Shown here: piece after piece, positions 53,431 through 63,000 of the stretch
How the letters are laid out: every line of letters begins with the position of its first letter
Numbering within the stretch: position 1 is the stretch's first letter
Assembly: GCA_965225915.1 (NCBI GenBank)
Contig: OZ245326.1
Span: 62,001 to 126,000, forward strand
Length of the DNA stretch: 64,000 nt
From: JAAXHH01 sp965225915
GTDB taxonomy: Bacteria; JAAXHH01
Direction: 5' to 3'
Notes under the pieces: generated by a model
The model's input: the letters and a program-made list of their open reading frames with translations, nothing else
Databases searched by the model: none
Told to the model about the DNA's origin: nothing
Program-made: the position numbers and the translations under genes

Positions 53431-54375
53431 CTAGACGGAACCCCTGGAACCGTCTTGGGCCGGCTGGTCGTGCTTGATCACGGTCATGGCCGTCGCGATG
53501 ATCGAACTGATATCACTTAGATTGGTGGGAATGATCAGGCTGTTGCCCTGCTTCGCCAGGTTGCCGAAGGTTTCGATATACTGTTCGGCCACCCGAAGCT
53601 GCACCGCCTGATTACCACCTTCCGACTGAATGGCCCCTCCGATGGCCCGAACCCCTCCTGCCGTGGCATTGGCCACGGTGAGTATGGCTTGGCCTTCACC
53701 TTCGGCCTCGTTGATCTGCTGCTGTTTGTTGGCTTCGGATTCCTTGATGACCTTCTGCTTCTCGCCTTCGGCCTGGTTGATGTTGGAATCTCGCATTCCC
53801 TCTGAAGTCAGGATCGCCGCCCGCTTCTCCCGTTCCGCGCGCATCTGTTTTTCCATGGCTTCCAGGACGTCCCTGGGCGGGTTGATGTTCTTGATCTCGT
53901 ACCGCAGGACCTTTACACCCCAAGGATCGGAAGCCTTGTCCAGTTCGCTCACGACGGAGAAGTTAATGGTGGACCGTTCTTCGAATGTCTTGTCCAGGTC
54001 GATCCTGCCGACTTCACTTCTCAAGGTCGTCTGGGCGAGTTGCGTGATGGACATTTCGTAATCGGATATCCCGTAAGAGGCCCGCTCCGCGTCCAGTATC
54101 TGCATGTACAACACCCCGTCCACTCCCACCTGGACGTTGTCCCGCGTGATACAGAGCTGTTCCGGGATGTCGATTGACAGTTCCTTCAGCGTGTGCCGGT
54201 AGGCTACCCGGTCCACAAAGGGCGTCAGGATGTAGAATCCGGCGTTCAGCGTCCGGCTGTATTTCCCCAGCCTTTCGATCACGCGGGCTTCCTGCTGCGG
54301 CACAACGATGATCAGCTTTCTCAAGAACAAGATCGCCGCAACCGCTACGACGACGGTGACCAGAAGACTATCCAT
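53431..54375 (-). CDS. SPFH/Band 7 (paraslipin, QmcA-like) membrane protein
   Basis: 314 residues. One N-terminal membrane helix (LLVTVVVAVAAILFLRKLII), then the SPFH domain: VPQQEARVIERLGKYSRTLN, GFYILTPFVDRVAYRHTLKE, VDGVLYMQILDAERASYGIS, LRSEVGRIDLDKTFEERSTI. A long charged helix follows (MRAEREKRAAILTSEGMRDS, QKVIKESEANKQQQINEAEG), then a C-terminal tail. Such proteins form large ring scaffolds in lipid microdomains. It is paired with NfeD 72 bp upstream, the usual partnership. Confidence 0.95.
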   Translation of the reverse strand: MDSLLVTVVVAVAAILFLRKLIIVVPQQEARVIERLGKYSRTLNAGFYILTPFVDRVAYRHTLKELSIDIPEQLCITRDNVQVGVDGVLYMQILDAERASYGISDYEMSITQLAQTTLRSEVGRIDLDKTFEERSTINFSVVSELDKASDPWGVKVLRYEIKNINPPRDVLEAMEKQMRAEREKRAAILTSEGMRDSNINQAEGEKQKVIKESEANKQQQINEAEGEGQAILTVANATAGGVRAIGGAIQSEGGNQAVQLRVAEQYIETFGNLAKQGNSLIIPTNLSDISSIIATAMTVIKHDQPAQDGSRGSV

Positions 54376-54447
54376 TATATGATTCCTTCCAGCGCGTAGA
54401 GGGATGGACGAGGACGGGTATCGCCCCAGAAGCCATCCGGGTCACTT

Positions 54448-54879
54448 TCACGCGCCCCTAACCCAGAGTGAAACACCTTCAACGCGTTCAATCACACATT
54501 CCTGTCCCTGCTCGATGGGCGCATCGCCCTTGTTCACGGCATTCCAACTCGTGCCCCGCACTTCCACCTTGCCCGTGCCAGGAGCCGGAATGTCTTCCAT
54601 GGCCGTTCCGGATTCACCCTCCAGAGTGTGTATCTTTACAGCAGGATCCTCGAGATTCAGCCTTTCCGATAGCGCTCGGCGGAACATTACGAGAGAAACG
54701 ATGGAAAAGACCGAAAAAAGGAGAAACTGAACCCAGGTAGCGTCTACCAGGCTTGCCCATGCCAGTACACCAACCACGAGTGCGGCGACGCCAAAGAACA
54801 GCAGGTAAAAGGCTCCCGGAGTAGCCATCTCGGCCAGACAGAGAAGAACACCTCCGATGATCCAGATCCACCAGGCCAT
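54448..54879 (-). CDS. NfeD-family membrane protein
   Basis: 143 residues: two to three membrane helices (WWIWIIGGVLLCLAEMATPG, FYLLFFGVAALVVGVLAWAS, FLLFSVFSIVSLVMFRRALS). A C-terminal OB-fold follows (GTGKVEVRGTSWNAVNKGDA, IEQGQECVIERVEGVSLWVR). This is the short NfeD form without the serine protease domain. It is encoded directly upstream of its SPFH partner, and the two very likely form an operon and a complex. Confidence 0.93.
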   Translation of the reverse strand: MAWWIWIIGGVLLCLAEMATPGAFYLLFFGVAALVVGVLAWASLVDATWVQFLLFSVFSIVSLVMFRRALSERLNLEDPAVKIHTLEGESGTAMEDIPAPGTGKVEVRGTSWNAVNKGDAPIEQGQECVIERVEGVSLWVRGA

Positions 54880-55010
54880 CAGACACCCCTCGGATTCAGG
54901 TTAAATTACCGTCAGGCTGCGTATCGAGCTAAACTGAAAAGATGCTCATCGGGCTGCCGCAAAATCGAGATGCAGCTGGAAAACACAGGGTATCCACCGG
55001 CGATAATCAT

Positions 55011-56357
55011 TCACACTTCGAGCAGCAAGGCCGCAGGAACCTCGATCAGGGACTTTACCCGTACCAGGAACTGCACGGCTTCCCTGCCGTCTATGATCCG
55101 GTGGTCGTAGCTGAGCGCCACGTACATCATCGGCCGAATCACGACCTCCCCATCGATGGCGACCGGCCGGTCGACGATTCGGTGCAGGCCCAGTATACCG
55201 ACCTGTGGAGGATTCAGGATGGGTGTACTCAACATCGAACCGAATACCCCTCCGTTTGTTATGGTGAAGGTGCCTCCTCGCAGGTCCTCGAGCGACAGCT
55301 TACCTTCGCCGGCCCTGGCGGCGTACTGTCGTATGCCGGTTTCGATCTCCGCGAAAGACATACGGTCCGCGTTCCTGAGGACGGGCACCACGAGACCGTC
55401 TTCGGCGCCTACGGCGATGCCGATGTCGTAGTAGTGTTTCTTGACGATCGAGTCACCGCGAATTTCGGCATTGAGCTCGGGGAAGTCTTTCAGCGCCCCG
55501 ATAACGGCCTTCACGAAGAATGACATGAATCCCAGCCGCACACCGTACCGATTCTCGAAAGCCTCCCGGTTCCTTCGGCGGATCGTCATCACCGTGCTCA
55601 TGTCGATCTCGTTGAAGGTCGTCAGCATTGCCGCGGTTTGCTGCGCTTCCACGAGCCGGCTGGCGATGGTGCGCCGCCGCCGGGACATGGGGATGACCTC
55701 CTCCCGACTTTCGCGGGTTTCCTCGGTGGCGCCGGCAGCCATTCCGGCCGAGTGCGCGGGTTCGGGTGTTGTAGTGGGTTCGGCGACATCCGTGGCAGAT
55801 TCGTCGGATGCCCCGGTCACCGCGATAGGTACGGCCTCCCCGGCGAGCGATTGTTCCTTTCTTGCCGCTACAGCCCGCTCCACGTCTTCCCGACATATCC
55901 TTCCACCCATCCCCGTCCCTTCCAGGCCGGAGAGGGAAATACCCGCTTCGTCTGCCATGCGCCGCGCCACGGGTGTCACCCGATCGTCCGGAACCTCTTC
56001 CGAATGTTCCGAGGCGTCCCTATCTACGGCTGTGGCCTCCTTGGACTGTTCCCGATCGCCTTCCCGAGAGTCGGCTTCTTCCACTGCCGCGCCGCCGTTA
56101 TCCAAGGACTCGACCTCGGCACTGTCGTCCAGTACTCCGAGCAGGTCGCCGATTTGGACGTCTTCGCCCGCCGTGCGTTCGATGCGGACCAGGACGCCGC
56201 TATCGATGGCGTTCACTTCCAGGCTGACTTTTTCGGTTTCCAGCTCAAGGAGGGCCTCGCCCGTCGAAACCGTTTCGCCTTCCTGTTTGAACCACTTGAC
56301 GACGGTTGCTTCCACGATCGACTCACCCAGTTGCGGCACGGTTATGTCGATGGCCAT
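55011..56357 (-). CDS. sucB: 2-oxoglutarate dehydrogenase E2 (dihydrolipoamide succinyltransferase)
   Basis: 448 residues. Lipoyl domain with the attachment lysine in LLELETEKVSLEVN (Lys43), acidic linker, peripheral subunit-binding domain (VTPVARRMADEAGISLSGLE), a second Ala/Thr/Pro-rich linker, then the catalytic domain RRRRTIASRLVEAQQTAAML to YVALSYDHRIIDGREAVQFL with the DHRxxDG active site. It transfers the succinyl group to CoA in the TCA cycle. It lies 112 bp downstream of sucA in the same direction. The E3 gene is not in the window. Confidence 0.95.
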   Translation of the reverse strand: MAIDITVPQLGESIVEATVVKWFKQEGETVSTGEALLELETEKVSLEVNAIDSGVLVRIERTAGEDVQIGDLLGVLDDSAEVESLDNGGAAVEEADSREGDREQSKEATAVDRDASEHSEEVPDDRVTPVARRMADEAGISLSGLEGTGMGGRICREDVERAVAARKEQSLAGEAVPIAVTGASDESATDVAEPTTTPEPAHSAGMAAGATEETRESREEVIPMSRRRRTIASRLVEAQQTAAMLTTFNEIDMSTVMTIRRRNREAFENRYGVRLGFMSFFVKAVIGALKDFPELNAEIRGDSIVKKHYYDIGIAVGAEDGLVVPVLRNADRMSFAEIETGIRQYAARAGEGKLSLEDLRGGTFTITNGGVFGSMLSTPILNPPQVGILGLHRIVDRPVAIDGEVVIRPMMYVALSYDHRIIDGREAVQFLVRVKSLIEVPAALLLEV

Positions 56358-56469
56358 TTCACACTCCCAGTGGTATTCATTACGATTGCTGCTCTATTCA
56401 ACGTTCCGTGACCTGCAGTACCCTGACAATCGCTCGAATCGAACAAAATGCGCTTAGCGCGGCGATCTG

Positions 56470-59328
56470 TCAATTCATCTCGATGTTTCCCGACGCCCCC
56501 ATGGTATAGGCCATTCTTACGAGGTTCCGCTGGTTCAGGTTGTGGATGGCGGTTGAACCCTCCGATGGACTCGCGCTCGGCGGGCGGGAAACGCGCAGGA
56601 GTGGACAGCGATCGTCCACGGCGGATTCCAGGACCTTGCGTATGTAATCCCAGGCTCCCATGTTCTCCGGTTCTTCCTGGAGCCAGGCGACTTCCTCCAG
56701 GTTGGGATATTGATCGATGATCTTTTCCAACAGGTCCACGGCGACGGGATAGAGTTGTTCAATGCGTACAATAGCGGCGTGGGAAGCGCTTTCCCATTGA
56801 TCGTCGTTCATCAGGTCGATATACACCTTGCCGCTGCAGAAAACCAGGCGCCGGATCTTTTCAGGTGCTTTGTGCGCTCTTTCGTCTTCAATGATCGGTT
56901 TCCATTTGCCTTCCGACAGTTCACGGGCCGAAGAAGCCACGTCCGGATGGCGCAGCAGGCTCTTGGGAGTCATGATGATCAGTGGAAGGGGATCGGATTC
57001 CAGGAGCCGCGATTGGCGCCGCAACAAGTGAAAATACTGGGCTGCCGTGGTGCAGTTGGCGACGCGTATATTGAAATCGGCGCCAAAGGATAGGAATCGC
57101 TCCATCAAACCGCTGGAGTGATCCGGCCCCTGTCCCTCGAATCCATGAGGCAGCAGGATGGTCAGCGACGAAGTCTGGCCCCACTTGGCGCGGCCGGAAA
57201 CGAGAAACTCGTCGATGATGATCTGGGCGCCGTCGATGAAATCGCCGTACTGGGCTTCCCAAAGCACAAAGCGCTCGGGTGCCTGGATGCTGTACCCGTA
57301 TTCGAATCCCAGGGCGGCGTACTCGGTTAGCGGCGTGTTACGCGTCTCAAAGGAGGCGTTCGCCTGCGGAAGCCGGCGCAGCGGCGTCCACGCCAGATCG
57401 GTCTCGTAGTCGTGCAACACGTTGTGACGCTGGCTGAAGGTTCCCCGTTCCACGTCCTGGCCGGTCAGCCTGACCGGTACCCCGTCCTCGATGATCGAGG
57501 CGAAGGCGAGGGTCTCCGCCAGGGCCCAGTCTATTTTCCGCGCGTCCACGTCGTCCAGCGCCCGCCGCCGGCGTTCGATCACCCTGGTGAGCCTGGGGTG
57601 CAGGGTAAAGGTATCCGGGAATGTCCACAGTGAATCGTTTAGGTTCTTGATACGACGCAGGGAAACGGAAGATCTTACGCGTTGCGCGGTCCCGGATCTG
57701 GGCGGTTTGAAATAGGGTACCTCGAGTACTTCTTCCGGTTTCAATTCCTCCAGCATTTTCTGCATGCTCGCCATGCGTTCTGCGACCATTTCCTCGGGTT
57801 TTGCCGATTCGATCAGTCCCTCCGATACGAGCCGGTCGGCCCAGAGCTTTCTCACCGTCGGATGGGCTTCGATCCTCCGGTAGAGACTGGGTTGGGTGAG
57901 GGAAGGATCGTCTCCCTCGTTGTGGCCGTGCCGGCGATATCCGATCAGGTCGATCAGGAAGTCCTTGCGGAACTTGACCCGGTAGGCGTATGCGATCCGG
58001 GCGGCTTCCACACAGGCCGCCGGATCATCGGCGTTGACATGGATAATGGCTATTTCAAATCCCCGCGCGATATCACTGGCGTACAGTGTACTGCGGGACT
58101 GCTCCGACGGCGTGGTGTAGCCGAGCTGGTTGTTGGTGATGACATGGATCGTGCCACCCGTCCGGAATCCTGGAACGCGGTACAGTGTGAAAGTTTCCGC
58201 TACGACGCCCTGGCCCGAAAAGGCCGCGTCGCCATGGATCAGAATGGGCAGGTTCCGTTCGGGCAGCGGCCGGACGTCCCCCGGCAGGTTGACGATCGTC
58301 CCTGCGGCGCGGGCCATGCCCTCCAGCACGGGATTGACCGCTTCCAGGTGGCTGGGGTTCGGCGCAAGGTGGATCTGGAGGTCCACCTCCTTGCTATTTT
58401 CGTCCAGATACGTCCGCTTGGCACCGCTATGATACTTCACGTCGCCGGTCCATCCCGTATCGTTGCCAGTCTTGTTGACCCGCTGGACCGGATCCCTGAA
58501 TTCAGCCAGGATGTGTTCGTAGGGTTTGTTCAGTATGTGCGCCAACACATTGAGTCGGCCCCGGTGGGCCATTCCGATCAGGATGTTGCAGGTGTTTTTC
58601 TCAACGGCCTCGCCGATCACCCAGTCCAGGATGAGGATCGTCGTATCCAGGCCTTCGATGGAAAACCGCGTCTTGCCCGGAAAGGTCCGGTGCAGGAACT
58701 GCTCGAAAACTTCTACCTGCGTGAGCCGGTCCAGCATGGCCAGCGCGCTGTCGTGGTCCTCCGAGGGCCGGAACCGCCCCGTTTCCGCCGCTTCCTGCAA
58801 CCATACCCGCTCTCCAGGGACCTCGATGTGCATATAGTCGTACCCGGTGGTCGACGAATAGACGCGCTTTAGTTTTTTCAGGGCCTCGGACGCGTTGCCG
58901 CACTGCTTGCCCACAGGACCGCCGATCAGTGAAGAAGGCAGTTGACGCATCGTCTCTTCCGTCACTCCCTGGGCCTGGAGTTCCAGTTCCGTCAGGGGAT
59001 CGCCAAGCAAGGTGTCGTCCGCGGTTGCGAAGACGGAATAAGGGAAATACCTGGGATCGGCCAGGGGATCCAGATGGGCCCCGAGGTGACCGTACTCCCG
59101 GACGTTCTGGGCAAGATTGGCGATGAAGACGATCTGGTCGATATCTGCTGGACAGGCGGAGAAGTCACTCGCCGGTCCGCCTGCGGGTTCGCCGTTGAGG
59201 AAAGGCGCATGCCGGGAGAACAGTTCGCGCGTGGCTGCATCGACGGAATCGGGGTCCTCAAGGTACCGTTCGTACAACGCAATCACATAACCGGCGTTCG
59301 GACCATGAAACTCGCGTAAGAGATCCAA
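56470..59328 (-). CDS. sucA: 2-oxoglutarate dehydrogenase E1
   Basis: 952 residues. It starts at TTG 59328 behind a strong AAGGAGG site, which decides the start. N-terminal segment YVIALYERYLEDPDSVDAAT; thiamine diphosphate domain with ILIGMAHRGRLNVLAHILNK, ILIHGDAAFSGQGVVAETFT, and GYRRHGHNEGDDPSLTQPSL. The pyrimidine-binding half follows with GFEYGYSIQAPERFVLWEAQ and LLPHGFEGQGPDHSSGLMER. The C-terminus is VAWLQEEPENMGAWDYIRKV. It decarboxylates 2-oxoglutarate and passes succinyl to the E2 lipoyl group. Confidence 0.97.
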   Translation of the reverse strand: MDLLREFHGPNAGYVIALYERYLEDPDSVDAATRELFSRHAPFLNGEPAGGPASDFSACPADIDQIVFIANLAQNVREYGHLGAHLDPLADPRYFPYSVFATADDTLLGDPLTELELQAQGVTEETMRQLPSSLIGGPVGKQCGNASEALKKLKRVYSSTTGYDYMHIEVPGERVWLQEAAETGRFRPSEDHDSALAMLDRLTQVEVFEQFLHRTFPGKTRFSIEGLDTTILILDWVIGEAVEKNTCNILIGMAHRGRLNVLAHILNKPYEHILAEFRDPVQRVNKTGNDTGWTGDVKYHSGAKRTYLDENSKEVDLQIHLAPNPSHLEAVNPVLEGMARAAGTIVNLPGDVRPLPERNLPILIHGDAAFSGQGVVAETFTLYRVPGFRTGGTIHVITNNQLGYTTPSEQSRSTLYASDIARGFEIAIIHVNADDPAACVEAARIAYAYRVKFRKDFLIDLIGYRRHGHNEGDDPSLTQPSLYRRIEAHPTVRKLWADRLVSEGLIESAKPEEMVAERMASMQKMLEELKPEEVLEVPYFKPPRSGTAQRVRSSVSLRRIKNLNDSLWTFPDTFTLHPRLTRVIERRRRALDDVDARKIDWALAETLAFASIIEDGVPVRLTGQDVERGTFSQRHNVLHDYETDLAWTPLRRLPQANASFETRNTPLTEYAALGFEYGYSIQAPERFVLWEAQYGDFIDGAQIIIDEFLVSGRAKWGQTSSLTILLPHGFEGQGPDHSSGLMERFLSFGADFNIRVANCTTAAQYFHLLRRQSRLLESDPLPLIIMTPKSLLRHPDVASSARELSEGKWKPIIEDERAHKAPEKIRRLVFCSGKVYIDLMNDDQWESASHAAIVRIEQLYPVAVDLLEKIIDQYPNLEEVAWLQEEPENMGAWDYIRKVLESAVDDRCPLLRVSRPPSASPSEGSTAIHNLNQRNLVRMAYTMGASGNIEMN

Positions 59329-59616
59329 GCGAAATCCTCCTTCTGGCGTCTATACCGACGTGTAAGGACGATCTGGTAATGGAACCTGTTTGCCTACGCG
59401 ACACCTCCGATTCCTCAACGTCGCAATCCGCATAGGAAGATATCCACGGCCAGCCAGAAAGGCAAATGAATTGTAGGGGTTGAGGCCGGGATTTAAAGCG
59501 CTTGATGAGGGGATGAATTCCCGATTTAGTATCTTGACTTTTGGAAGACCTGTACGTTACTTCCTCATTTCGGTCTCGTTACATGTAATACGGCTATTGG
59601 CGGGAGTGTCGACATC
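59329..59616. other. Divergent region between sucA and argG
   Basis: 288 bp holding the outward-facing start regions of both genes. The part before argG is AT-richer (GATTTAGTATCTTGACTTTT near 59521-59541), where TTGACT could be a -35 element for argG; no firm -10 was assigned. Confidence 0.35.
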
Positions 59617-60852
59617 ATGAATTTGAGCAGTCTGAAGGGCAGGACCATTGGGGCGGCGGTTTCCGGTGGTCTGGACAGTTGTACCGTCACACGCTGGCTT
59701 ACCGACCACGACGTCGACGTGGTGTGCGTTACCGCAGATCTCGGTCAGCCGGATGAAGAACGCATGGACTATGTCGCGGAGCGGATGATGCGTTGCGGTG
59801 CCAGGGAAGCCGTGATCGTGGACGCGAAGGATCAACTGGCGCAGGCCGGCATCGAGGTTATACAGTGCCAGGCCATGTACGAGGGAAACTACTGGAACAC
59901 GACCGGCATAGCCCGGCACATCACCGTACGGACCCTGCTTCCCGAACTCAAAAAACGAGGGATCGATATCCTGTCCCACGGCGCGACCGGCCGCGGGAAC
60001 GACCAGGTCAGGTTTCAACTCGTAACCAACATGATCGACCCGTCGGTAGAGGTCTACGCCCCATGGCGCGACCAGGCCTATTTGAACGACTTCCCCGGAA
60101 GAAAGGAAATGATCGACTTCTGCGAAGACCGGCAGTTGCCGATCCAGGCTTCCCACGAGAAGCCCTATTCCACGGATGCAAATATCCTCGGCCTGACCCA
60201 CGAGGCCGGTCGTCTCGAGTCGCTCGAAACTCCGGCCGGGTTTATTTCACCCGGCATGGGCGTTCATCCCCGGGAGGCGCCCGACTCGCCCGAATACTTT
60301 GCCGTGCGATTCGAGCAGGGCGTTCCTGTCTGGATAAATGAAGAACCGGTCACGCCGCTTTCAGCCATCGAAACGGCCAACCGGATCGGCGGGAGAAACG
60401 GAGTTGGTATCGGTATCCACACGGTGGAAAACCGTTTCGTGGGCATCAAGAGCAGGGGTGTCTACGAATCACCGGCCATGACGCTCCTTGGACAGTGCTA
60501 CGAGTACTTGCTGCAGCTCATTCTCGACCGGCGGGCCCGTCGCACCTTTGACCAGACCTCGGCGGTGATCGCGGAACAGATCTATCAGGGCTACTGGTAC
60601 GATCCGTCCACGCAGGCTCTCCGGGCTTCCGTGGACGTGTTCAACAGACTGGCCACGGGGACGATCCGGGTCGAACTGTACAAGGGTCATGTCTCCTTTC
60701 AGTCGGCCGAAGACGTCCCCCACTCCCTCTATTCGGAAACGACGGCATCCATGGAGGGCGTGGGCGACTTCGACCACAAGGATTCCGAGGGTTTTCTCGG
60801 CGTTTTGGGGGTCAGCGCGAGGGCGCTCAAATCCTCCAACCAGACGCGATAA
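59617..60852 (+). CDS. argG: Argininosuccinate synthase
   Basis: 411 residues. It joins citrulline and aspartate with ATP to form argininosuccinate. The N-type ATP pyrophosphatase P-loop is GAAVSGGLDSCTVTRWL (SGGLDS, residues 16-21). It continues with QAMYEGNYWNTTGIARHITV, ILSHGATGRGNDQVRFQL, LPIQASHEKPYSTDANILGL, and VENRFVGIKSRGVYESPAMT. All the substrate loops appear intact. The rest of the arginine pathway is not in the window. Confidence 0.95.
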   Translation: MNLSSLKGRTIGAAVSGGLDSCTVTRWLTDHDVDVVCVTADLGQPDEERMDYVAERMMRCGAREAVIVDAKDQLAQAGIEVIQCQAMYEGNYWNTTGIARHITVRTLLPELKKRGIDILSHGATGRGNDQVRFQLVTNMIDPSVEVYAPWRDQAYLNDFPGRKEMIDFCEDRQLPIQASHEKPYSTDANILGLTHEAGRLESLETPAGFISPGMGVHPREAPDSPEYFAVRFEQGVPVWINEEPVTPLSAIETANRIGGRNGVGIGIHTVENRFVGIKSRGVYESPAMTLLGQCYEYLLQLILDRRARRTFDQTSAVIAEQIYQGYWYDPSTQALRASVDVFNRLATGTIRVELYKGHVSFQSAEDVPHSLYSETTASMEGVGDFDHKDSEGFLGVLGVSARALKSSNQTR

Positions 60853-60884
60853 ACGGGAAGGAAAGACGACGGGAGGTAACGTCC

Positions 60885-61307
60885 ATGCCGGTGGGAACGA
60901 AGAACAAGGTGATTCCCGGATGCGGTACGCATCACGTGGCCGTTCAATCGAGGGACTGGAATGCATCGCTGCAGTTGTACCGGGATGTCCTCGGGATGAA
61001 CATCGTGGCGGAATTCGGGCCGGAGGAACGCAGGATCATGCTCCTCGACACCGGGGACGGCAGTCACATCGAGCTGTTCCAGCCCACGAACGAGACTCCG
61101 GATCCGGGCGGACCTGCTCCCAACGATCCGGTCACGCACCTTGCCTTGGCCACGACGGACACGCGGGCCGCGACCGAACATGTCCGTTCCCATGGATACA
61201 AAGTGACCGTCGAACCGAAGGATGTCAATCTCGGGGGACTGGACGTAACCATTGCGTTCTTTAAAGGCCCGAGCGGCGAAGTGGTCGAATTCTTCCAGGT
61301 ACGCTGA
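60885..61307 (+). CDS. VOC-family (glyoxalase-like) protein
   Basis: 140 residues, start ATG 60885 after GGGAGGTAACG. Two VOC modules: GTHHVAVQSRDWNASLQLYR, DVLGMNIVAEFGPEERRIML, LDTGDGSHIELFQPTNETPD and VTHLALATTDTRAATEHVRS, VTIAFFKGPSGEVVEFFQVR. The metal ligands appear kept (His near the start, Glu in HIELF, His in VTHLAL, Glu in VVEFF). It could be a lactoylglutathione lyase-like or dioxygenase-like enzyme; the substrate is unknown. Confidence 0.9.
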   Translation: MPVGTKNKVIPGCGTHHVAVQSRDWNASLQLYRDVLGMNIVAEFGPEERRIMLLDTGDGSHIELFQPTNETPDPGGPAPNDPVTHLALATTDTRAATEHVRSHGYKVTVEPKDVNLGGLDVTIAFFKGPSGEVVEFFQVR

Positions 61308-61383
61308 CCGACTGCTGAAATCCCAGCGTCACTTCCCGGATTTTGAAATCACATACGCTCACCCACGAGCAAGGTACCTTCTT

Positions 61384-62967
61384 ATGTATCGATTATTCAG
61401 TATCCTGGTCCTAATCCTGGCGACTTCGAATCCGGTTTCCGCCCAGGATTACGACGTTTCCGAACTCCAGACTCGAGCGGAATTGTCCTATTTCGACGAG
61501 ACGACGCGATACGAAGAGGTCATGTCGTTCCTGCGGGCCGCCGTGCTCATCTCCGACCGGCTCCATCTGACCGAATTCGGCTACACGACCGAAGGCCGGA
61601 GACTGCCCCTGCTCATCTACGGCGACCTCTGGGACGCGACCGCCGAGGAAGTCGCCCAGGCCGGCAAGACCCGGGTATTCATCCAGGCGAACATCCACGC
61701 AGGGGAGGTCTGCGGGAAGGAAGCCCTGCTTATGCTCATCCGGGACCTGGCGTCCGGGGAGTACTCGGCCTGGGCCGATTCGCTGGTGCTGCTCATGGCG
61801 CCCATATACAACGCGGACGGCAACGAAAGGATCAGCCTGTACAACCGTCCACGTCAACACGGCCCCGTGGGCGGCATGGGACAACGGCCCAACGCCCAGG
61901 GTTTCGACCTCAACCGCGATCACATGAAGCTGGACTCCCCCGAGGCGCGTTCCCTCGTCGGGCTCATGAACGAATACGATCCCCACGTGCTCATCGATCT
62001 CCACACGACCAACGGGACCGTACACGGCTACCACCTGACCTACTCGCCGCCGCTCAATCCCAACACTGCAAATCCGATCATCGACCTGCTGCGAGGAGAG
62101 TGGCTGCCCGCCGTACGCGAAACCATTCGGGAGACTTACGGTTGGGAGTTCTACTACTATGGCAACGTACCACGGGCCGGTTCGACCCTTGAACGGGGCT
62201 GGTACACCTTCGATCACCGACCCCGGTTCAACAACAATTACGTCGGACTCAGAAACCGTGTCGCCATACTGAGTGAAGCCTATTCCTACGCGTCGTTTGA
62301 AGAACGTATCCTGGCCACCCTGGCGTTCGTGAAGGAAAACCTTCACTACGCCCACCGGAATGCGGCCACGATCCGACAGACCCTCGAAACCGTGGACCTG
62401 GCGACCGTCGTGGGTAAAGAACTGGCCGTTCGTTCCGACTACTCCCGGTCCGCGGAACCCATCGATATCCTGTTGGGCGAAGTCGCGGAAACACGTAATC
62501 CGTACACCGGTGAAGTCATGTATCTCAGGGAGGAAACCGTAAGTCCTTCTTCGATGTACGAATACGGGCAATTCTCCGCGGTAGAGACGGAACGCGCACC
62601 CCGGACCTACTTCGTGCCACCCTCGCTGACCACCGTGATCGATCGGATCAGGGCGCATGGCGTGTGGTTCGAAGAACTTTCCAGTTCACGGGAACTGGCG
62701 CTGGAGAGGTTCAGGATAGATTCGACGCTGGTGGCCTCGCGGCCCTTTCAGGGCAGGCTGGAGCGGACCCTGTCCGGTGCGTACGAACCAGTGGTCCAGA
62801 CGCTGGAAGCCGGCACGCTGGTCGTACCGGTCGATCAGCAACTGGGCAGGCTGGTTTTCTACCTGCTGGAACCCCGTTCCGACGACGGCCTGGTTGCGTG
62901 GGCGCTGATGGACGACGTACTGGAAGATGCGAAATACTATCCCGTCCTGCGCGAACCGGCCGATTAG
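61384..62967 (+). CDS. Exported M14-family zinc carboxypeptidase
   Basis: 527 residues from ATG 61384 (AAGG upstream); the open frame extends to 61252 but overlaps the VOC gene. Signal peptide LFSILVLILATSNPVSA, cut before QDYD. The M14 fold has the zinc ligands in ANIHAGEVCGKEALL (His105, Glu108) and VLIDLHTTNG (His207), and the substrate Arg in FDLNRDHMKLD. The general base is probably the Glu in VAILSEAYSYASFEE. It likely removes C-terminal residues from peptides in the periplasm. A C-terminal beta domain of about 130 residues follows. Confidence 0.9.
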   Translation: MYRLFSILVLILATSNPVSAQDYDVSELQTRAELSYFDETTRYEEVMSFLRAAVLISDRLHLTEFGYTTEGRRLPLLIYGDLWDATAEEVAQAGKTRVFIQANIHAGEVCGKEALLMLIRDLASGEYSAWADSLVLLMAPIYNADGNERISLYNRPRQHGPVGGMGQRPNAQGFDLNRDHMKLDSPEARSLVGLMNEYDPHVLIDLHTTNGTVHGYHLTYSPPLNPNTANPIIDLLRGEWLPAVRETIRETYGWEFYYYGNVPRAGSTLERGWYTFDHRPRFNNNYVGLRNRVAILSEAYSYASFEERILATLAFVKENLHYAHRNAATIRQTLETVDLATVVGKELAVRSDYSRSAEPIDILLGEVAETRNPYTGEVMYLREETVSPSSMYEYGQFSAVETERAPRTYFVPPSLTTVIDRIRAHGVWFEELSSSRELALERFRIDSTLVASRPFQGRLERTLSGAYEPVVQTLEAGTLVVPVDQQLGRLVFYLLEPRSDDGLVAWALMDDVLEDAKYYPVLREPAD

Positions 62968-63000
62968 CTACTAGCCGGAATCCCACCCCACGGAGCCTCC

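Noticed and set aside
55441..56457. 338-codon Ser/Arg-rich frame on the plus strand
   Set aside because: Antisense of sucB; the composition is that of a reversed Ala/Glu-rich linker.
57682..58872. 396-codon open frame on the plus strand
   Set aside because: It lies fully opposite sucA, has no family features and comes from the GC-rich codon pattern of the real gene.
61411..62658. 415-codon open frame on the minus strand
   Set aside because: Antisense shadow of the M14 carboxypeptidase, whose signal peptide and zinc motifs are clear.
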